Shown here piece by piece: positions 62,609 to 64,000 of a stretch of 64,000 bases of DNA (position 1 is the first letter of the stretch; each line of letters starts with the position of its first letter). The notes under the pieces are model-generated. The model was not told where the DNA came from. It did no database searches and saw nothing but the letters and a program-made list of their open reading frames with translations. Source of the DNA: Hemibagrus wyckioides. Its lineage: Eukaryota; Chordata; Actinopteri; Siluriformes; Bagridae. A program made the position numbers and the translations under genes. The stretch is taken from contig NC_080715.1 of assembly GCF_019097595.1 (NCBI RefSeq), positions 11,551,573-11,615,572 of the forward strand, written 5' to 3'.

Positions 62609-64000
62609 TGTTAGCTTGATCCAGTGTGCCCAATTTAGAGACTTTGTTGCTAGATTTTGCAGATTTTTAGACACCTTTAACAACTTTATTTTTTTTAAGC
62701 AAAAGAGACTTGTGAAAAATCTAGAAACTTTTTGAGCACACATGACTGTCTTGAATTTCATATGACTCGCCAGTTCAAATCACAAGTTAAGACTGTGCTT
62801 GAGAATAATCACTGATCACCATTGTTCCCAATGGCCTGCCACTGATCACCATTGTTCCCAATGGCCAATCTCTAATCACTACTGTTTGCTTCTGAGCTTA
62901 TTATGATTAAATTAGCCCCATCAGAAACTTTTTTTATTCAATAAAATTTGGGGAGGATTTATAAATTTACTGACTTATTAAGATATGATGAACCTATAAT
63001 ACATTTTGTTTTAAACAGCCAAAAATACACATTGTTTATTACATAGAAATAAAAAGGACCCTTTCAATTCCGAATTTCCAAATGTTTGTTTGGAATGTTG
63101 AATGATGAAGCCAGTATCATAAACTGAATCAATCTGTAACCAGGGTGTATTGTTATACCCCTATTATAGAAGTTTATGTAGTCAGGAATAGTTCTGATTT
63201 TGAAAGTAGGAAATCTGCTGGTAGATATACCTTGACTGTAATTTAGTAGAATTGTCTAAACTGATATAGAAACTAATCTAAAATTAAACTAAATTCAAAA
63301 ATATAGACTTATGCATCTCAGTGCATGTTCATATGTCTATCTGTGTGAGTTTTTTATTTTCTTCCCAGGAAAATAAGGAGATTAGGGAAAATCAAGCTTC
63401 CAAAAGACAGGTTTAGCCCTTCCATTAAGGCTCATTCTCAACCCAACAGTTGCTGCTGAATGCCTTATTTGGAGTATAAACAATTGAATCCAGGTGCTCA
63501 GAAATGCTGGGCAATCCAAATCCTTAAGTGGTTCAAATTATTCTCCAGTATTACACTTCAAACGCTATACCTATATCTTATCTTGTGGCAGAGAGATAGA
63601 ACCAAGTGAAATGTATTATGGTAATGAGTACCTGCATTTTTTTTTCTTGATGTCAGTGTTGTCAATGTGTACAGGGGAAGTATGGGTCTATGAGAAAGGA
63701 TGTTTTATCACTTCCTCTGGTTTTGAGGTGCAAGTGTGTGAGTGTAAGTGCATGTTAATATGTATGTGCACCATTGTTTCATTGTTTGCCTGTGGTTTTA
63801 GGCACTGGAGAGGGTTTTGTAACCTGGGCTCTTGTGGGGATGGCCTGAGGGCTTTGGGGGAGTGAGAATCTGGTGGGTGCTGTTAAGGCTAATGAGAAAA
63901 GTTCAGTGAAAGTCCAAGCATAGAGATTCAATCTTCAAGTAACCACAAAAAGACACATTGAATTCGCATCCAGGGACAAGATGAGAACAGAGAAGCTGCA
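62609..64000. other. gene-free stretch to window end
   Basis: Unique AT-rich sequence with one short tandem duplication at 62810-62866. An open frame of 123 residues at 63494-63865 has no recognised similarity. Confidence 0.5.
62810..62866. repeat. tandem duplication of about 30 bp
   Basis: CACTGATCACCATTGTTCCC followed by AATGGCC occurs at 62810-62836 and again at 62840-62866 without a mismatch; period 30. Confidence 0.9.

Overview
This window reads as vertebrate nuclear DNA, most plausibly from a teleost fish. The evidence is the AT-rich, non-coding character, the many long simple repeats (TA, CA, TCTA, ATT), and a fish-type mobile-element complement: Tc1-like DNA transposons, tRNA-derived SINEs, a CR1/Rex1-like LINE, a DIRS-type retroelement and a hAT-like non-autonomous element. 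An ostariophysan fish such as a catfish would fit the SINEs, but that is an impression from memory, not a proof. I recognise no host protein-coding exon, rRNA, functional tRNA gene or CRISPR array, so the window is either intergenic or the inside of very large introns.

Layout. 1-13395 is mostly unique sequence with a LINE 3' end (392-828), two tRNA-type SINEs (5405-5690 and 8397-8597, both minus) and a dispersed repeat (11405-11930). 13396-16615 is a composite: a CR1/Rex1-like LINE split by about 2.2 kb of decayed DIRS-type retrotransposon with gag-, reverse-transcriptase- and tyrosine-recombinase-like remnants. 16616-30489 is largely unique apart from a decayed Tc1-like fragment ending in a long TA tract near 21.5 kb. 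30490-31020 holds another decayed Tc1-like fragment, and 32225-33800 a diverged tandem array of a roughly 265-bp monomer.

34681-35943 is a Tc1-like transposon with perfect terminal repeats and an uninterrupted 343-residue DD34E transposase, the only intact protein-coding gene I can support. 39521-40262 is a hAT-like non-autonomous element with a perfect 8-bp target duplication. 41.4-54.2 kb carries small SINE and repeat fragments, one more decayed Tc1-like piece and large microsatellites. 55841-58050 is a transposon cluster: two inverted decayed Tc1-like halves, then a second copy of the 34.7-kb transposon sitting inside a TA microsatellite and broken by one stop codon. A third copy lies on the minus strand at 61365-62608, broken by an 8-bp deletion.

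The three Tc1 copies are nearly identical and each has different lesions, which indicates fairly recent spread of one lineage. The intact copy could in principle mobilise the other two in trans through their retained terminal repeats. That is inference; transcription or activity cannot be seen from sequence.
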